From positions 920,211 to 984,210 of the forward strand of contig NZ_JAMTCR010000003.1 in NCBI RefSeq assembly GCF_024171945.1: DNA of 64,000 nt, written 5' to 3'. A program made the position numbers and the translations under genes. Origin of the DNA: Actinokineospora globicatena. Its GTDB lineage: Bacteria > Actinomycetota > Actinomycetes > Mycobacteriales > Pseudonocardiaceae. Below, one piece after another: positions 28,948 through 36,261 of this stretch (its first letter is position 1; every line of letters starts with the position of its first letter). The notes below the pieces were generated by a model that was given only the letters and a program-made list of their open reading frames with translations, searched no databases and was not told the DNA's origin.

Positions 28948-30492
28948 ATGTCGGCCCAGGCCCCACCCCCGGCGGACTCGGCGGAGGTCCCGGCGGTGTC
29001 GACCGCGCGGTGGTGGACGCTCGGCGTCGCCTGCGTGGCGACGTTCATGCTGATGCTCGACGTCACCGTGGTCAACGTGGCGCTGCCCGACATCCGGGTC
29101 GACCTGCGCGCGGACCTCGCCGCCCAGCAGTGGGTGATCGACGCCTACACCCTGGCGCTCGCCGCGTTCCTGCTCACCAGCGGCTCGCTGGCTGACCGGC
29201 TCGGCCGCAGGCGGGTGTTCGCCACCGGCCTGGTCGTGTTCACCCTCGCCTCGCTCGCCGCGGGCCTGTCGCAGGGGATGGTGCTGCTCAACGTCGCCCG
29301 CGGCGTGCAGGGCGTCGGCGCGGCCGTGCTGTTCGCCGTCGGGCCCGCGCTGATCGCGCAGGAGTTCACCGGCGCCGAGCGCGGCAAGGCGTTCGGCCTG
29401 TTCGGCGCGGTCGCCGGGCTGGCGCTGGCGTTCGGGCCCGCGCTGGGCGGCCTGCTCGCCGAGGCCGACTGGCGGTGGATCTTCCTGGTGAACCTGCCGG
29501 TCGGCGCGGCGCTGCTGGTGCTGACGCTGCTCAAGCTGCGCGAGCAGCGGCCCGGTGGCGCGCCCGGGGTCGACTGGCCGGGACTCGTGGTGTTCAGCGC
29601 CGCGCTGGTGCTGCTGGTGCTCGGGTTCCTGCGCGGTGAGGCGCTGGGCTGGACCAGCGCCGCGGTGCTGGGCATGTTCGCGGCCGGGGTGGTGCTGCTG
29701 GTGGTGTTCGCGGTGGTGGAGCGCCGCCGCGGGGACGCGGCGATGCTCGACCTCGGCCTGTTCGGCAACCGCACCTTCCTCGGGTTGTCGCTGGCGACGT
29801 TGCTGTCGAACGCGACCAGCCTGGCCGCGATCTTCCTCGAGGTGTCCTACCTGCAGAACGTGCTCGGCTACACGGCGCTGGAAGCCGGTCTGCGCCTGCT
29901 GCCGCTGACGCTGGTGCTGTTCGTGGTCGCCGCGGTGACTGGCGGGGTGGTCACCAAAATCGCCCCCGGCGTGCTGATCGGCACCTCGATCCTGCTCATC
30001 GCGGTCGGCATGGGCCTGATCGCGCTGGTCGACCCGGGTGACTCGTGGTTGTCGCTGCTGCCGAGCATGGTGGTGATGGGCGTCGGGATGGGCATGTTCA
30101 ACCCGCCGCGGTCGGTGGTGTCGGTCGGTGTGGTCGCGCCGGAGAAGGCGGGCATGGCCACCGGGATCGGTGAGACGTTCCAGCAGGTCGGGGTCGCGGT
30201 CGGGGTCGCGGCGTTCGGCGCGCTGTTCCAGGCGAAGGTGATCGGCGCGGTCGCCGGGTCCGGCTTGGCGACCGGGTCGGCGGCGACCGACCGCGAGGTC
30301 GGGCGCGCGGTGGCGGCGGGCGCGGGTGGTGATCTCGGCGCGGGCGCCGAGGGGGCGCGGGCGTTGTTCGTCGACTCGTTCGGGTCTGTCATGGTGGTGT
30401 GCGCGGTCATCTGCGCCGTGGGGGCCGCCATCGCCTATACGTTCATCCGGGGCAGTGATCTGCACGAATCGGCCACCGCCGGGACGGAGTGA
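28948..30492 (+). CDS. MFS drug exporter, DHA2 (EmrB/QacA) family, 14 TM
   Basis: 514 residues; the ATG at 28948 follows AAGGAGAA. The first helix carries LDVTVVNVALPDIR (DHA2 motif D1), followed by the WVIDAYTLALAAFLLTSGSLADRLGRRR motif A region and motif C-like GPALGGLLAEADWRWIFLVNLP. Fourteen hydrophobic segments run to about residue 495. It is expected in the cytoplasmic membrane as a proton-driven exporter. Its place as the penultimate gene of the cluster suggests export of, and self-resistance to, the cluster product. Confidence 0.93.
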   Translation: MSAQAPPPADSAEVPAVSTARWWTLGVACVATFMLMLDVTVVNVALPDIRVDLRADLAAQQWVIDAYTLALAAFLLTSGSLADRLGRRRVFATGLVVFTLASLAAGLSQGMVLLNVARGVQGVGAAVLFAVGPALIAQEFTGAERGKAFGLFGAVAGLALAFGPALGGLLAEADWRWIFLVNLPVGAALLVLTLLKLREQRPGGAPGVDWPGLVVFSAALVLLVLGFLRGEALGWTSAAVLGMFAAGVVLLVVFAVVERRRGDAAMLDLGLFGNRTFLGLSLATLLSNATSLAAIFLEVSYLQNVLGYTALEAGLRLLPLTLVLFVVAAVTGGVVTKIAPGVLIGTSILLIAVGMGLIALVDPGDSWLSLLPSMVVMGVGMGMFNPPRSVVSVGVVAPEKAGMATGIGETFQQVGVAVGVAAFGALFQAKVIGAVAGSGLATGSAATDREVGRAVAAGAGGDLGAGAEGARALFVDSFGSVMVVCAVICAVGAAIAYTFIRGSDLHESATAGTE

Positions 30493-30495
30493 GAA

Positions 30496-31041
30496 ATGAG
30501 CGACATTTCCGACATCCTGCTGATCTCCGGCAGCCTTCGGGACCGGTCGAGCAATTCGGCGTTGTTGCGCACCGCGGCGACCCTGGTCCCGGCCGGTTTC
30601 CGCGCGGTCACGTACACCGGGATGGCCGACCTACCGCACTTCAACCCCGACGACGACCACGACCCGTTGCCCGCGTCGGTCGTCGAGATGCGGACCCGGA
30701 TCGAGCAGGCGGCGGCGCTGCTGCTGTGCACCCCGGAGTACGCCGGAGCGCTGCCGGGCTCGTTCAAGAACCTGCTGGACTGGACGGTCGGCGGCATCGA
30801 GATCGGCGACAAGCCGACGGCGTGGATCAACGTGTCGAGCAACTCCACCAAGGCGGCGAACGCGCACGCGTCCCTGCGCCTGGTCCTGCGCTACACGGGC
30901 GCGGCGATCGTCGAGGACGCGTGCGCGCACCTGCCGGTGCAGCCGTCGATGATCGAGGACGGCCTGGTGACCGACCCGGACGTGCGGGCCGGGCTCACCG
31001 CGTCACTGGGCCTGCTCACCGCGGCCACCGCCGCTGTGTGA
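30496..31041 (+). CDS. NAD(P)H-dependent FMN reductase (SsuE/ArsH-like flavodoxin fold)
   Basis: 181 residues, starting 3 nt after the exporter stop, so co-transcribed. Flavin-phosphate motif GSLRDRSSNSALLR (about 13-26) and the family signature TPEYAGALPGSFKNLLDW (about 80-97). Such enzymes reduce FMN with NAD(P)H and release FMNH2 to two-component monooxygenases. The cluster's NRPS has an embedded luciferase-like monooxygenase with no flavin-reducing partner of its own, so this is the obvious supplier (inference from context). Its last 39 bp overlap the 3' end of the opposing acyl-CoA ligase gene. Confidence 0.9.
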   Translation: MSDISDILLISGSLRDRSSNSALLRTAATLVPAGFRAVTYTGMADLPHFNPDDDHDPLPASVVEMRTRIEQAAALLLCTPEYAGALPGSFKNLLDWTVGGIEIGDKPTAWINVSSNSTKAANAHASLRLVLRYTGAAIVEDACAHLPVQPSMIEDGLVTDPDVRAGLTASLGLLTAATAAV

Positions 31042-32664
31042 GCTGTTCTGGTCTGAGCTGTTCTGGTCGGGCGGGACCGGTGCCTCGGCGAGCACCAGGT
31101 CCCGCAACCGGGACCGCGACACCTTCCCCGAGCCGGTCGTGGGGATGTGGTCGACGAACCGCCACAGCCGCGGGACCTTCTGCCGCGCCAGGTGCGCGCG
31201 CCCGTAGGCGACCAGCTCGTCCTCGGTGAGCGTGGTCCCGGGGCGCGCACGCACGACAGCGGCGGGTTGCTCGCCCCAGTGCTCGTCGGGCACCCCGAAG
31301 ACGACCACCTCGGCCACCCCGGGGTGGCGCGCCAGCACGTCCTCGATCTCGCGGGGGAACAGGTTCTCCCCACCGCGGATGATCATCTCCTTGAGCCTGC
31401 CCGCGATCCGGCAGTACCCGCGCCCGTCCATCGCGGCGAGGTCCCCGGTGTGCAGCCACCCGTCCGCGTCGACGGCCAGCGCGGTCTGCTCCGGCTGGTC
31501 GAGGTACCCGGTCATCACGTGGTGGCCGCGGGTGCACAGCTCGCCCGGTTCACCGACCGGCACCACCCGCCCACCCGACACCACCGCCACCTCGACCCCC
31601 GCGACCGGTCGACCGATCGTGCCCGCCCGGTCGGCGGCGGAGTCGGTGAACGGGTCGGTCATCGTGATCGCGGGCGAGGCCTCGGTCTGGGCGTAGATCA
31701 CCGCCAGCGGCACGCCGAACGCCTCCTCGACCCGGGCGACCAACTCCGGGGGCACCACCGCGCCCCCGGACAACGCGCACCGCAACGAGGACAGGTCGGT
31801 GCCGGGGAGCGCGGGGTGGTCGAGGAGCGCCCGCAGCATGGTGGGCACACCGGCTACCAACACCGAGCGCTCCTGCTCGACCAGGCGCAGGAACAGGCCC
31901 GGGTCGAAGTACGGCATCAGGACATGGGTGCTCCCGGCGGCGATGGCCGACAACGTGGCGAGAACCGACCCCGCGGTGTGGAACAAGGGCATCGCGTTGA
32001 GCACCGGATCCGCCCGCCGCAGCCGAAGTGTCCGCGTGTAGGACAGGCGGGCGCTGTTGACCAGACCGCTGTGGTGCAGCACGACCCCTTTGGGCACACC
32101 GGTTGTCCCCGAGGTGAACTGGATCTGCGCGGTGTCACCAGGCCGCACCTCGGGCAACGGCGTCGGTGTACCAGCGAAGTCCCGCCACTGGTCGAAGTAC
32201 ACGACCTCCCTGAGCGCGGGAAGGTCGCCGCGCAACTGGTCCACGGTCTCGGCCATCGGGTTGTCCCGATACCGCCGAACGAGGAAGACGCCCACCGCTC
32301 CCGACGTCCGTAAGACGTGGCGCACCTCGTCGCGCCGGAGCGCCGGATCGACCGTCACCAAGGGCATCCCGGCGACCGCCGCGGCCAACTGCAGGATCGT
32401 CCACTCAGGAATGTTGTTCGCCCAGACCGCGACCCGCTCCCCCACCTCGAACCGACCCAACAACCCCCACGCGACTCGCCGCACCTCCCCCGACAGCTCC
32501 CCGTAGGTCCACCGCCGCCTCGCCGCCGGATCAGCGACCCCCTCAACCAACGCGCACACCTCGGGCGCGGCCTCGACAGCTCCCCGCAGCAGATCCCCGA
32601 TGGTCTCCGCTCGCACCAACTCGGCACCCACTACCCGCCACTGCGAGACCCCCGCGTCACCCAT
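31003..32664 (-). CDS. class I adenylate-forming enzyme, fatty acyl-CoA/AMP ligase
   Basis: 553 residues from the ATG at 32664 (MGDAGVSQWRVVG); an upstream TTG at 32697 is less likely. ANL motifs: FTSGTTGVPKGVVL (A3), NAMPLFHTAGSV, YAQTEASP (A5), LHTGDLAAMDGRGYCRIAGRLKEMIIRGGENLFPREIE (A7-A8) and GSGKVSRSRL with the catalytic Lys. The His-containing PLFHTAG suggests a carboxylic acid such as a medium or long fatty acid. It faces the cluster convergently and overlaps the FMN reductase gene. It could provide an acyl starter, but the opposite direction makes membership uncertain. Confidence 0.9.
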   Translation of the reverse strand: MGDAGVSQWRVVGAELVRAETIGDLLRGAVEAAPEVCALVEGVADPAARRRWTYGELSGEVRRVAWGLLGRFEVGERVAVWANNIPEWTILQLAAAVAGMPLVTVDPALRRDEVRHVLRTSGAVGVFLVRRYRDNPMAETVDQLRGDLPALREVVYFDQWRDFAGTPTPLPEVRPGDTAQIQFTSGTTGVPKGVVLHHSGLVNSARLSYTRTLRLRRADPVLNAMPLFHTAGSVLATLSAIAAGSTHVLMPYFDPGLFLRLVEQERSVLVAGVPTMLRALLDHPALPGTDLSSLRCALSGGAVVPPELVARVEEAFGVPLAVIYAQTEASPAITMTDPFTDSAADRAGTIGRPVAGVEVAVVSGGRVVPVGEPGELCTRGHHVMTGYLDQPEQTALAVDADGWLHTGDLAAMDGRGYCRIAGRLKEMIIRGGENLFPREIEDVLARHPGVAEVVVFGVPDEHWGEQPAAVVRARPGTTLTEDELVAYGRAHLARQKVPRLWRFVDHIPTTGSGKVSRSRLRDLVLAEAPVPPDQNSSDQNSSHSGGGRGEQAQ

Positions 32665-32732
32665 CACCCCAGTGAACGCCGCACCCACGACCACCAAAAG
32701 GTCCGATCCGGGGTGAGATCGCTTCGAGTCGG

Positions 32733-33947
32733 TCAGGCGTCGGGCGTCAGGCGGAGGACGAGGAGGGCCACGTCGTCGCGGGGTGGGGTGTCGCCCAGGA
32801 GGGATTCGGTGACGTGGGTGCAGATGGTGTTGGGGTCGGCTTGGGTGATGGTGGACAGGAGTTGGTCGAGGTACGGGTCGAGGGCGTGGCCGGGGCGTTC
32901 GATGAGGCCATCGGTGTAGAAGGCCAGGACGGCGCCCGGGGGTAGGTCGATCACCGTGTCGCGGCGGGGGCGTTTGGGGGTGATGCCGAGGCCGATGGGG
33001 ATGTCGGCGGGGGCGGTGAGGAGGGTGGCGGGGTGGCCGGGGAGGGCCAAGACGGGCGGTAGGTGCCCGGCGACGGAGAGGGTGAGTTGGCGGGTGGTCA
33101 GGTCGATGACGCCGTAGGCGGCGGTGGCCATGCTGCGGTGTTCGAAGTGGGAGACCTTGGCGTGGAGGTTGGTGAGGACCTTCGCCGGGCTGGTGTAGAT
33201 GAGGGCGTAGGCGCGCAGGGCGCTGCGCAGGCGGCCCATGACGACGGCGGCGGCCAGACCGTGGCCCGCGACGTCGCCGATGACCAGGCCGAGGCGGTCG
33301 CCGGGGAGGGTGAACACGTCGTACCAGTCGCCGCCGACGGTCATGGACGTGCCGGGGATGTAGCGGGCGGCGAAGCTGAAGCCGTCGACGGCCGGGAAGC
33401 GGGCGGGCAGCAGACTGCGCTGCAGTGCGGTGGCGGCGGCGCGTTCGGCGCTGTTGACGTCGGCCTGGATGGTGAGCGCGACCCGATCGGCGACCAGGTT
33501 GAGCAGCTGGGTGTCCTCGGCGGTGAAGCGCCTGGGTGTCACTGATCCGATGTGCAGGACACCGACGAGCTCACCGCCCGCGAGCATGGGGACACCGAGC
33601 AGAGCGTGCAGACCGCGCCGCCACAGCAACGGGCTGACGACGGTGGTGTGGTCGACCCGGTCCAGGACCACCGGTGCGCGGGTGGCGGCGACCCGACCGG
33701 TGAACCCGGCACCCACCGGCACGGTCACGCCGTGGCCCGCCTCGTCCATGCCGACCGAGGCCGCGACGGTCAGCACGTCCGCGGCGGAGTCGTGGAGCAG
33801 GACGGACGCGGTGTCGACCTCGAAGAGCCGCTGGATCCGGTCCAGGACCGCGCGCAGGAACTCGTCGAGCTTGAGGTGGCGCAGAGCCACGTCGGTGACG
33901 GCTTCGAGCACGCTCACCCGGTCCACGGGCTCCGACCTTTCCAGCAC
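32733..33947 (-). CDS. GAF-SpoIIE protein phosphatase (PP2C type)
   Basis: 404 residues. A GAF domain fills about 30-165 (FEVDTASVLLHDSAADVL, GAGFTGRVAATRAPVVLD, LGVPMLAGGELVGVLHIG). The SpoIIE phosphatase domain runs from about 185 to the end: LQRSLLPARFP, GGDWYDVFTLPGDRLGLVIGDVAGHG with the metal-binding Asp residues, and TDGLIERPG. It should dephosphorylate STAS-type antagonists in a partner-switching system. An RsbW-like kinase gene starts 122 bp away in the opposite direction, and a PAS-GAF sensor follows it. Confidence 0.93.
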   Translation of the reverse strand: MLERSEPVDRVSVLEAVTDVALRHLKLDEFLRAVLDRIQRLFEVDTASVLLHDSAADVLTVAASVGMDEAGHGVTVPVGAGFTGRVAATRAPVVLDRVDHTTVVSPLLWRRGLHALLGVPMLAGGELVGVLHIGSVTPRRFTAEDTQLLNLVADRVALTIQADVNSAERAAATALQRSLLPARFPAVDGFSFAARYIPGTSMTVGGDWYDVFTLPGDRLGLVIGDVAGHGLAAAVVMGRLRSALRAYALIYTSPAKVLTNLHAKVSHFEHRSMATAAYGVIDLTTRQLTLSVAGHLPPVLALPGHPATLLTAPADIPIGLGITPKRPRRDTVIDLPPGAVLAFYTDGLIERPGHALDPYLDQLLSTITQADPNTICTHVTESLLGDTPPRDDVALLVLRLTPDA

Positions 33948-34069
33948 GGCAGGCAGCTTACGACCCCCCGCACCCCGTCCCAGCGGACGAACACGGTCGA
34001 CGCGGGGTTTGAGGTCACGATTCGAGCCGTTCGGGTGTGCCGAGCGCCGAGCCGGGTACCCCAGGCACG

Positions 34070-34480
34070 ATGAGCACCGTGTCGTTACGGATCGAGTCCA
34101 CCGCGTGTGCCAAGGCCGTCGCCGAGATCCGATCCGCGATACGCACCTGGCTCGCCTCCCGACGCATCGCAGGCGAGGCCGCTGAGGAGATCCTCCTCGC
34201 GGTCAGCGAGGCGGTCACCAACAGCGTCGAACACGCCTACCCCGCCGCCCCTCCCGGGCTGGTCATCGTCAGCGCCGAGATCGTCGGCGCCGACGTCCTC
34301 GTGGTCGTCGCCGATCACGGCCAGTGGCGCGAACCCGTCGCACCCGAGGCCGAGGCCGTCGGCATCCGGGGCCGAGGGCTCACCATCCTGCGCGCGCTGA
34401 CCACCCGCCTGCGCATCGACCACGGAACCCAGGACTCCCCCGGCACCACCGTCGAGGCGCACTTCGCCATCCCCGCGTAG
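34070..34480 (+). CDS. RsbW-like serine kinase / anti-sigma factor (HATPase_c)
   Basis: 136 residues from the ATG at 34070. A GTG at 34037 in frame is possible but less likely. The N box EEILLAVSEAVTNSVEHAY binds ATP-Mg, VVVADHGQWREP is the G1 box and GIRGRGLTILRALTTRL the G2 region. The protein is small and soluble. It would bind a sigma factor or phosphorylate a STAS antagonist. A GTGT-N15-GGGTAC pattern ends 10 nt before the ATG and may be a degenerate SigB-type promoter. No sigma-B-type gene is in the window. Confidence 0.9.
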   Translation: MSTVSLRIESTACAKAVAEIRSAIRTWLASRRIAGEAAEEILLAVSEAVTNSVEHAYPAAPPGLVIVSAEIVGADVLVVVADHGQWREPVAPEAEAVGIRGRGLTILRALTTRLRIDHGTQDSPGTTVEAHFAIPA

Positions 34481-34658
34481 ATCGACCCGGCACCGGGAAT
34501 TCCGCGCGTGACGTGCTGCCGATAGTGGTTTGTCCGCAGGTGGACGGGGTACAGCGCCCGGCATGAGCAGGTCTGTCCAGACGCGCCGCCGCCGTCACGC
34601 ACCCGATGGGGTCCTCGGTACTACGGTGGCAGCCAGCAGACGAGGAACGGACCACACC

Positions 34659-35945
34659 ATGACGGCGTCACCAGGCCAGCACCCCCGCGCCGTCGAACAG
34701 GCGCCCGAGGAGGACATGCGGGCCCTGTTCGGGCAGTCGATCGCCCTGTTCGCCTCGTTGGTGGGACCGGAGCACGTGGTGGAGACCGCGAACCCGGCGT
34801 TCCTGGCCGCCATCGGCGAGCAGCGGGCGCGGACCGGTGTCCCGCTCGTCGAGCTGGTGCCCGAGCTGGGTGGTCAGGGCTTCATCGCGCTGCTCGACCA
34901 GGCCTACCGCTCGGGTGAGTCCTACACCGGGCGCGATGTCCGGGTCGTGCTCGACGCCGGGCCGCACGAGCGCGAGGCGTTCTTCGACTTCACCTACGAG
35001 CCGCGCCGCGACGCCGAGGGCACCGTGGTCGGGATCCAGGTGATCGGCGTGGAGATCACCCAGGTCAAGCACGCCCAGCAGCTGATGACCGAGCACCGCG
35101 CGCTGCTCGAGCAGATCGCCCGGCAGGCGCCGTTGCGCGAGGTCCTCGACGGGATGGCCCGCTGCATCGAGGACCTGACGCCGCAGGAGGTGCTCGTCTC
35201 CGTCCTGCTCGCCGACCCCGACGGCCTGCACCTGCGGCACGGGGCCGCGCCCAGCCTCCCCGACTTCTACAACGAGGCCATCGACGGGATCGCCACCGGG
35301 GAGGGCGTCGGGTCGTGCGGCACGGCCGCCCACCGCCGGGAGTCGGTGATCGTCACCGACATCGGCACCGACCCGTTCTGGGCCGACTTCCGGGACCTGG
35401 CCGACCGCGCCGGACTGGCCGCGTGCTGGTCGACACCGATCCTGGCCCGCGACGGGAGCCTGCTGGGCACTTTCGCCATGTACCACCGGGTTCCGCGCGT
35501 CCCGCAGGACTTCGACCTCGCCCTCGCCCGGGTCTTCGCCGGTACCGCTGCCTTGGCCATCGAGCGGCACCACAGCGAGCACGCCCGCCGGGACGCCGAG
35601 GCCCGCGCCGAGGCGGCTCGCGAAGAACTGGCCGCGGCGATCCACACCGAGCGGGAACTACGGGCCGAGGCCGAGCAGCGCGCTACCGCCGCCGCCGAAC
35701 TCGCCGCCCGGATGCACGCCGCCGCGGCCGAGCAAGCCACCGTCCCCCACCCCGAGACCTGCCAACTCGGCGGCACGGACGGGTGCACCGCACCCGCTGA
35801 GCTCAAGGTCGCCGACTCCTGGGGCGACGCGGCGTGGGGGTGCCCGGCGCACGTGGAGGAAGTGATCGTCCACGTCCGGTCGGCGTTCATCGCCAGCGAG
35901 GAACTCGGCGGCCTGGGCGCCTACATCAACCGCCGACCCGCCTGA
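34659..35945 (+). CDS. PAS-GAF sensor protein without catalytic output domain
   Basis: 428 residues from the ATG at 34659 (MTASPGQHPRAVEQ). PAS domain at about 30-140 (LFASLVGPEHVVETANPAFLA, FFDFTYEPRRDAEGTVVGI), GAF at about 150-310 (VLVSVLLADPDGLHL, GSCGTAAHRRESVIVTDI, WSTPILARDGSLLGTFAMYH). A long Ala/Glu-rich coiled coil follows (about 315-370), then a C-terminal segment with spaced Cys and His (ETCQLG, GCTAP, WGCPAHVEE) that looks like a small metal-binding or DUF domain. No histidine kinase, GGDEF or phosphatase module is present. It probably acts through its neighbours in the stress-signalling group. Confidence 0.75.
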   Translation: MTASPGQHPRAVEQAPEEDMRALFGQSIALFASLVGPEHVVETANPAFLAAIGEQRARTGVPLVELVPELGGQGFIALLDQAYRSGESYTGRDVRVVLDAGPHEREAFFDFTYEPRRDAEGTVVGIQVIGVEITQVKHAQQLMTEHRALLEQIARQAPLREVLDGMARCIEDLTPQEVLVSVLLADPDGLHLRHGAAPSLPDFYNEAIDGIATGEGVGSCGTAAHRRESVIVTDIGTDPFWADFRDLADRAGLAACWSTPILARDGSLLGTFAMYHRVPRVPQDFDLALARVFAGTAALAIERHHSEHARRDAEARAEAAREELAAAIHTERELRAEAEQRATAAAELAARMHAAAAEQATVPHPETCQLGGTDGCTAPAELKVADSWGDAAWGCPAHVEEVIVHVRSAFIASEELGGLGAYINRRPA

Positions 35946-35958
35946 CCGCTCGAATCCC

Positions 35959-35988
35959 GCTGCTGTACCGCTGCTGTACCGCTGCTGG
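35959..35988 (+). repeat. short tandem repeat after the PAS-GAF gene
   Basis: The 11-mer cgctgctgtac occurs twice in tandem (35959-35969, 35970-35980), followed by a partial third copy. It lies between the stop codon and the terminator hairpin. Confidence 0.6.
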
Positions 35989-35996
35989 ACAAGCGA

Positions 35997-36030
35997 AAGC
36001 CCCGGGTGAGTTGGTCGTCACCCGGGGCTT
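35997..36030. terminator. bidirectional terminator hairpin, 13-bp perfect stem
   Basis: AAGCCCCGGGTGA (35997-36009) pairs perfectly with 36018-36030 across an 8-nt loop. It separates the convergent PAS-GAF gene and the small basic protein gene. Confidence 0.85.
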
Positions 36031-36050
36031 CGAGCTTCGGTCTCGCGCGA

Positions 36051-36194
36051 TCAGCGCCTGCGGAACTTCCGCGCGGCTTGACGCGCCCGCTCGCGGTTGC
36101 GCGGGTCCCTGGCGAGGTCACGCGCCTTCGTCGACAACTGCCGGCCACGCGGGCTGCGCAGGAACGACTTGATGCGGTTCAACAGGCCTGCCAT
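36051..36194 (-). CDS. small, very basic conserved protein (47 aa)
   Basis: 47 residues. The ATG at 36194 is favoured over the one at 36200 because GGGAG lies 7 nt upstream. It begins MAGLLNRIKSFLRSPRGRQL and ends RQAARKFRRR; more than a third of the residues are Arg or Lys, and helix is predicted throughout. Similar short proteins of unknown function are common in actinomycetes, from memory. It has its own ribosome site and ends 21 bp from a strong terminator, which supports a real gene. A nucleic-acid or membrane-surface binding role is conceivable but not shown. Confidence 0.65.
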   Translation of the reverse strand: MAGLLNRIKSFLRSPRGRQLSTKARDLARDPRNRERARQAARKFRRR

Positions 36195-36261
36195 CGGCAT
36201 TCTCCCTCGTATCGCTTCCCCTCAGGACATACCCGGCTGCGTCCTACCCCAACCAAATGCG

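Larger units (their letters stand above)
28749..29195 (+). other. overlapping reading frame with Arg-Asp-Ser tandem repeats; coding status doubtful
   Basis: A GTG at 28749 overlaps the PKS stop by 4 nt, as in the other gene junctions here, and opens a 149-codon frame. Its first third contains two copies of a DRCGTA-RD unit and five RDS repeats. The rest lies antiphase to the start of the exporter gene and looks like a shadow. The 195 bp between the PKS and the exporter otherwise hold only repeats and a hairpin. Probably not a protein, but recorded because of the coupled start. Confidence 0.2.

Noticed and set aside
27754-30465. A 903-codon minus-strand frame opposite the PKS end and the exporter
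   Set aside because: Low-complexity His/Arg/Gln-rich translation antisense to clear transmembrane coding sequence.
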